Part shown: positions 7,219 to 10,626 of the stretch, in pieces
Position numbering within the stretch: position 1 is the stretch's first letter
How the letters are laid out: every line of letters begins with the position of its first letter
NCBI GenBank assembly: GCA_035534535.1
Contig: DATLRS010000149.1
Location: 1-10,626 of the forward strand
Direction of reading: 5' to 3'
Origin: DATARH01 sp035534535
GTDB taxonomy: Bacteria > Pseudomonadota > Alphaproteobacteria > ATCC43930 > CGMCC-115725
Length of the DNA: 10,626 nucleotides
Position numbers and translations under genes: made by a program
The notes under the pieces: model-generated
What the model was told of the DNA's origin: nothing
The model's database searches: none
The model's input: only the letters and a program-made list of their open reading frames with translations

Positions 7219-7851
7219 GTGCTGGTAGACCTGACCCAGGCGAGCGAGCTGATATCGGTGGTCATCATCGACATCGTGCTCGCCGGCGACAACGCAATCG
7301 TGGTGGGCATGGCGGCCGCCGGGCTGCCGGCGGCGCATCGCCGCCGTGTCATTGCCCTTGGCATCGCCGCGGCGACGGTGCTGCGCATCCTGTTCGCGTT
7401 CGGCGCGGTGGAATTGCTGGAGACCGTGATCGGCGTGGCCCTGGCGGGCGGCCTGCTGTTGCTGTGGGTCGCCTGGAAGATGTACCGCGAGATCCGCGAT
7501 GCCCGCCGGGCCGCCGCTCCGAGCACCGGCGCCCTGCCGCGCCGCCGCGAGAAGACGCAGGCGCAAGCGTTGCTCCAGATCATCCTCGCCGATCTCTCGA
7601 TGTCGCTCGACAACGTGCTGGCCGTCGCGGGGATTGCGCGCCACCACCCCTACATCCTCGCCCTTGGCCTGATCCTGTCGGTCGCGTTGATGGGGATTGC
7701 TTCGACCTACATCGCGCAACTGCTCGACCGCCTGTTCTGGCTGTCCTGGGTCGGGCTCGGCATCGTCACCTTTATCGCGCTGCGCCTGATCTGGGAAGGC
7801 TCGGCGCAGATCCTGCAACACGGGGCGGCGCTCGGCTTCGGCGCCTTCTAG
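7219..7851 (+). CDS. TerC family integral membrane protein (YjbE type)
   Basis: A 210-residue membrane protein with about seven hydrophobic segments. It contains the two family-defining acidic motifs, DIVLAGDNAIVV (residues 18-29) and, after a basic cytoplasmic loop (DARRAAA...RRREKTQ), ILADLSMSLDNVLAVAG. TerC relatives are tied to tellurite resistance and, in other bacteria, to metal ion (notably Mn2+) export; the YjbE branch is shorter and its role is not settled. The start is uncertain. GTG 7219 gives the usual short N-terminus before the first helix, whereas the in-frame ATG at 7117 would overlap the MFS gene and add a non-membrane segment. No strong SD precedes 7219. Upstream it diverges from the MFS gene with 46 bases between; downstream it converges on aspS with 15 bases between. 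Confidence 0.85.
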   Translation: MLVDLTQASELISVVIIDIVLAGDNAIVVGMAAAGLPAAHRRRVIALGIAAATVLRILFAFGAVELLETVIGVALAGGLLLLWVAWKMYREIRDARRAAAPSTGALPRRREKTQAQALLQIILADLSMSLDNVLAVAGIARHHPYILALGLILSVALMGIASTYIAQLLDRLFWLSWVGLGIVTFIALRLIWEGSAQILQHGAALGFGAF

Positions 7852-7866
7852 CCGTTCCGGCGGCGA

Positions 7867-9720
7867 CTAGCGCGGTTTGGGCGGCGGCAGGTCGAGGCGG
7901 ATATGCAGTTCCTTGAGGCGTTCGGGCGGCACCGCCGCCGGCGCCTGCATCAGCAGGTCCTCGGCCTGCTGGTTCATCGGGAAGGCGACGATCTCGCGGA
8001 TATTGGGGGTGTCGGCCAGCAGCATCACGATGCGGTCGATGCCCGGCGCCGAGCCGCCATGCGGCGGCGCGCCGAAGCGGAAGGCTTTCAGCATGCCGCC
8101 GAACCGCGCCTCGACCTCGTCGGCCGAATAGCCGGCGATCGCGAACGCCTTATACATGATCTCCGGGCGGTGGTTGCGGATCGCACCCGAGCTGAGTTCG
8201 ATGCCGTTGCACACGATGTCGTACTGGTAGGCGAGGATCGCCAGCGGATCCTGCGTCGCGAGCGCCTCCAGCCCCCCTTGCGGCATCGAGAACGGGTTGT
8301 GGCTGAACTCGATCTGCCCGGTTTCCTCGTTCTTCTCGTACATCGGGAAATCGACGATCCAGCAGAAGCGAAAGGCACCCTTTTCGATCAACCCGAGTTC
8401 GCCGGCGATGCGGGTGCGCGCCGCCCCGGCGAGCTTTTCCGCCTCGGCTTTCGCCCCGGCCGCGAAAAAAACGACGTCGCCGCCATCGACCCCAGCCAGC
8501 TCCGCGATCCTGACGAGCTCGTGATGATCGAGGTTGTTCGCAATCGGGCCACGGCCAATCAGGATCGGCTCGAAAGCTTCTCCGTCAGCATTGGCGGGCG
8601 TGTTGTCAGCGGGCGCCGGTTGGCCTCTCTCGAAGATGATGTAGCCGAGGCCGGCCGCCCCCATCTCGGTCTTGGCCCAATTGTCGAGCCTGTCCAGGAA
8701 GGACGAGCGGGGCCGCGATGCCGAACCGGGAGCCGGAATCGCCCTGACCACCCCGCCGGCCTCGACGATGCGCCGGAAAGCGCGGAATTTCGAGGCGGCG
8801 AACACCTCCGACACGTCGGCGATCTCGATCGGGTTCCGCAGATCGGGCTTGTCGGTGCCGTATTTGAGCGCCGCCTCGGCATAGGGAATGCGTGGGAACG
8901 GCGGCGGCGTCACGGCGCGGCCGGCGCCGAATTCTTCGAAAATGGCGTGCAGCACCGGCTCGAGCGCGGCGAACACGTCTTCCTGGGTGACAAACGACAT
9001 CTCGACATCGAGCTGGTAGAATTCGCCCGGCGAGCGGTCGGCGCGGCTCGCCTCGTCGCGAAAGCACGGCGCGATCTGGAAGTAGCGGTCGAACCCGGCC
9101 ACCATCAGCAATTGCTTGAACTGCTGCGGCGCCTGCGGCAGCGCATAGAAGGTGCCGGGATGCAGCCGGCTCGGCACCAGATAGTCGCGCGCCCCCTCGG
9201 GCGAGCTGGCGGTTAGGATCGGGGTCTGAAACTCGATGAAGCCCTGCGCGATCATCCGTTGGCGGATCGACGCGATGACGTGCGAGCGCAGCATGATGTT
9301 GGCGTGCACCCGCTCGCGCCGCAGGTCGAGAAAGCGGTAGGCGAGCCGCATCTCCTCGGGATATTCGGCGTCGCTGTTGACCGGGAACGGCAGCGGCTCG
9401 GCGGCCGCCAGCACTTCGAGCGCGGCGATGACCAGCTCGACCTCGCCGGTCGCGAGGTTGGGGTTGATCGTGTCGGGCGAGCGTTTGACGATCCGCCCGG
9501 TCAGCGACACGACGCTTTCGAGCCGCAGCGCGTCGACCGCAGCGAACAGCGGCGAGGATATGTCGATGACGCATTGCGCGATGCCGTAATGGTCGCGCAG
9601 ATCGACGAAGAGCAGCTGGCCGTGGTCGCGCTTGCGGTGCACCCAGCCGGCCAGCCGGGCCGTGCCGCCGGCATCGCCAAGGCGGAGCGCGCCGCAGGTG
9701 TGGGTGCGATAGGCGTGCAT
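7867..9720 (-). CDS. aspS: Aspartyl-tRNA synthetase, probably non-discriminating (Asp/Asn)
   Basis: A full-length 617-residue bacterial class IIb synthetase that charges tRNA-Asp in the cytoplasm. It has the N-terminal OB-fold anticodon-binding domain (about 1-105), then the catalytic core with motif 2 at FRDEASRADRSPGEFYQLD (220-238) and motif 3 at GGSAPGIDR (555-563). The bacterial GAD insertion lies between them (about 290-425). The motif region AGWVHRKRDHG carries His33, which aligns with His31 of Pseudomonas aeruginosa AspRS, a residue associated with charging both tRNA-Asp and tRNA-Asn. That predicts an amidotransferase route (GatCAB) to Asn-tRNA in this organism. The start is ATG 9720 with a weak SD (GGA). 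A promoter-like TTGACA lies about 58 bases upstream of the start codon, in the gap after the retropepsin gene. Confidence 0.97.
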   Translation of the reverse strand: MHAYRTHTCGALRLGDAGGTARLAGWVHRKRDHGQLLFVDLRDHYGIAQCVIDISSPLFAAVDALRLESVVSLTGRIVKRSPDTINPNLATGEVELVIAALEVLAAAEPLPFPVNSDAEYPEEMRLAYRFLDLRRERVHANIMLRSHVIASIRQRMIAQGFIEFQTPILTASSPEGARDYLVPSRLHPGTFYALPQAPQQFKQLLMVAGFDRYFQIAPCFRDEASRADRSPGEFYQLDVEMSFVTQEDVFAALEPVLHAIFEEFGAGRAVTPPPFPRIPYAEAALKYGTDKPDLRNPIEIADVSEVFAASKFRAFRRIVEAGGVVRAIPAPGSASRPRSSFLDRLDNWAKTEMGAAGLGYIIFERGQPAPADNTPANADGEAFEPILIGRGPIANNLDHHELVRIAELAGVDGGDVVFFAAGAKAEAEKLAGAARTRIAGELGLIEKGAFRFCWIVDFPMYEKNEETGQIEFSHNPFSMPQGGLEALATQDPLAILAYQYDIVCNGIELSSGAIRNHRPEIMYKAFAIAGYSADEVEARFGGMLKAFRFGAPPHGGSAPGIDRIVMLLADTPNIREIVAFPMNQQAEDLLMQAPAAVPPERLKELHIRLDLPPPKPR

Positions 9721-9754
9721 CGAGGGTATCCGGTGCAGGGGTCAGGCGCGGCGA

Positions 9755-9783
9755 AAACGGCACGGATCGGCCGCGCTTGTCAA
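9755..9783 (-). promoter_or_regulatory. Candidate sigma-70 promoter of aspS
   Basis: The minus strand has a perfect TTGACA at 9783-9778. The best -10 positions, 17-18 bases further on, read CCGTTT or CGTTTT, a poor match to TATAAT. The site lies in the 108-base gap between the retropepsin stop and the aspS start, so aspS can probably be transcribed separately from the upstream gene. Confidence 0.45.
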
Positions 9784-9828
9784 GAAACGCGCCCGGGCCT
9801 CTGCGGGTGGCGGGCGGGTGGCGGCCGG

Positions 9829-10347
9829 CTACCAGTAGCTGAGGGTCAACACACCGTCGCGCATCTCGTAGCTGTTGAGCCGCGTCAGAAAACTTTGGCC
9901 GAGCAGCGAGATTCCGAGATTTTCGGCGACCTGCGCCGGGACGTCCGCGATCGAAAGCTGGCCGATCCGCACGTCGCGCAGATGCACCAGCGCGACGCGC
10001 GCCGGGCCGTTCGCCGTCATGGTTTGCGTCGTGAAGCTGAGCTCGTTGCGGCTGATCCCGACGGTTTCGGCGTCGTGCATTGTCAGCGTCACCATCGTGG
10101 CGCCGGTATCGACGAGAAACTGCACCGGCGCGCCGTTGACCATGGCGTCGAGCACGACATGGCCTTGCCGATTGGCGCGAAAGGTGAGGACGTTGCCCTC
10201 CGCCTCGCGCGCCGGCGCGGTCGGCGCCGCGGGTACCGTGAGCACTGCCGTCTGCTGCGGCGGCGCTGCAAAGTGGTTGACCAGGGCATAAAATCCCAGC
10301 CCCAGCAAGCTCAAGATCGCCGCCTGGCGAAGCGCCCAGCCGATCAT
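9829..10347 (-). CDS. Retropepsin-like aspartic protease, membrane-anchored (TIGR02281-like)
   Basis: A 172-residue protein with one N-terminal membrane segment (about residues 8-26, ILSLLGLGFYALV), a Pro/Ala-rich linker (28-50), and a single retropepsin domain (52-172). The active-site triad is DTG at 80-82 within FLVDTGATMV. The family-typical LLGQSFLTRL (148-157) lies near the C-terminus, followed by EMRDGVLTL. One DTG per chain means activity would need a dimer, as in retroviral proteases. The domain is predicted to be periplasmic; its substrate is unknown. The start at 10347 follows AGGTGG (spacing 4) and places the membrane helix at the N-terminus; an upstream ATG at 10404 would add 19 polar residues and is less likely. 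It lies upstream of aspS on the same strand. Confidence 0.85.
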   Translation of the reverse strand: MIGWALRQAAILSLLGLGFYALVNHFAAPPQQTAVLTVPAAPTAPAREAEGNVLTFRANRQGHVVLDAMVNGAPVQFLVDTGATMVTLTMHDAETVGISRNELSFTTQTMTANGPARVALVHLRDVRIGQLSIADVPAQVAENLGISLLGQSFLTRLNSYEMRDGVLTLSYW

Positions 10348-10408
10348 CCCGCCACCTTTCCGATACCCGCTCTCGCGGGCGCAACCAAGCGCCGACTGAC
10401 GCATCTGC

Positions 10409-10512
10409 TGGTTCTGCCGGTAAGGATTGAACTTTCGACCTGCCCCTTACCAAGAAAGAGCTGAAAGAGCCTGAGCCCACCAAGGGGCGGTCTCAATCCC
10501 ATCAAGCGCAGA
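10409..10512 (-). pseudogene. tRNA-Thr(GGT)-like element with an apparent 30-nt insertion in the anticodon loop
   Basis: On the minus strand the 3' half of a tRNA can be laid out base by base. Anticodon loop TTGGTAA (10453-10447, anticodon GGT), stem strand GGGGC, variable loop AGGTC, T stem GAAAG/CTTAC (one A-A mismatch), T loop TTCAATC, acceptor CGGCAGA, A, then encoded CCA (10411-10409). The stem partner GCCCC is not adjacent but lies at 10488-10484, followed by TTGGT. About 30 bases bounded by a CTTGGT direct repeat separate the halves. Further upstream TCTGCGC (10512-10506) pairs with the acceptor over five of seven positions. The D arm is poor. This could be a decayed tRNA copy or a tRNA 3'-end integration scar. 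The 3' half is well supported; the 5' half is tentative. Confidence 0.4.
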
Positions 10513-10565
10513 CCGACAGAGCTCTTCGCTCGAAATTCCGGCGCGTGCCGCGCCCAGCCGATCAG

Positions 10566-10601
10566 CCGGTCAGTGCGTCCTTGAAAGAGCTGGATGACCG
10601 G
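10566..10601. repeat. 7-bp perfect inverted repeat
   Basis: ccggtca at 10566-10572 and tgaccgg at 10595-10601 are exact reverse complements with 22 bases between. No T run follows on either strand, so a terminator is not supported. The purpose is unknown and it could be chance. No other feature was found between 10513 and the right edge. Confidence 0.3.
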
Positions 10602-10626
10602 CATGGACGAGACGGGGCTCGGGGGC

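Noticed and set aside
5887..7821. Minus-strand open frame of 644 codons
   Set aside because: Runs across the MFS and TerC genes in an alternate frame; the Arg/Gly/Asp/Gln-rich translation has no domain. The MFS and TerC frames have clear membrane segments and motifs.
6171..7916. Plus-strand open frame of 581 codons
   Set aside because: Antisense to MFS and then out of frame with TerC; shadow composition.
10366..10379. Small hairpin cccgc-tctc-gcggg
   Set aside because: A 5-bp stem is expected by chance at this G+C content, and no T run follows.
8606..10483. Minus-strand open frame of 625 codons
   Set aside because: Alternate frame over aspS and the retropepsin gene, both of which have unambiguous motifs in other frames.
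10344..10604. 86-codon minus-strand open frame
   Set aside because: Its middle (LGKGQVESSILTGRT) is a translation of the tRNA-like anticodon and T arms, so it is not a protein gene.
10594..10626. Possible start of a plus-strand gene (ATG 10594 or 10603)
   Set aside because: Only about 11 codons are visible and the SD is weak; short open ends on the minus strand are equally possible.

Overview
The window comes from a G+C-rich alphaproteobacterium. The evidence is the strong G/C bias at third codon positions, an AspRS with typical alphaproteobacterial signatures, a TIGR02281-like retropepsin, and a palindromic intergenic repeat with GTCATTGCG-type ends of the kind common in Bradyrhizobium- and Rhodospirillales-like genomes. 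The genus cannot be fixed from the sequence. Genes are tightly packed and there is no gene-free stretch over 300 bases; the longest is the right end (10348-10626).

Layout. (1) 1-2692, minus strand: an OmpR/PhoB-type response regulator followed 51 bases later by a type I secretion ABC transporter that runs off the left edge. The transporter has a C39-like domain that has lost its catalytic Cys and His, so it probably exports a substrate without cleaving a leader. Parts of this block are visibly less G+C-rich than the rest. (2) 2885-5561: a thiamine-diphosphate enzyme of the acetolactate synthase superfamily (minus) and a RidA/YjgF-like protein (plus), diverging from a 193-base region that contains a long imperfect palindrome. 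(3) 5564-7172, minus: a PPP-family (HcaT-like) MFS transporter overlapping a zinc-binding GFA-family protein. (4) 7219-7851, plus: a TerC/YjbE-type membrane protein divergent from the MFS gene. (5) 7867-10347, minus: a retropepsin-like membrane-anchored aspartic protease and then aspS, whose His33 predicts a non-discriminating enzyme. (6) 10348-10626: no confident protein gene, but a minus-strand tRNA-Thr(GGT)-like element that seems to be interrupted in its anticodon loop by about 30 nt.

How the genes may work together. The regulator and transporter look like one secretion operon whose membrane-fusion partner and substrate would lie beyond the left edge. The ThDP enzyme and the RidA-like protein may share a divergent regulatory region and related 2-oxo-acid or enamine chemistry, but no substrate can be read from the sequence. 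The MFS and GFA genes are probably translationally coupled. The aspS region is housekeeping. I found no CRISPR array, transposase, integrase or intact rRNA gene. The most unusual items are the interrupted tRNA-like element, the repeated ACGCAA motif upstream of the response regulator, and the receiver domain that lacks its conserved lysine.
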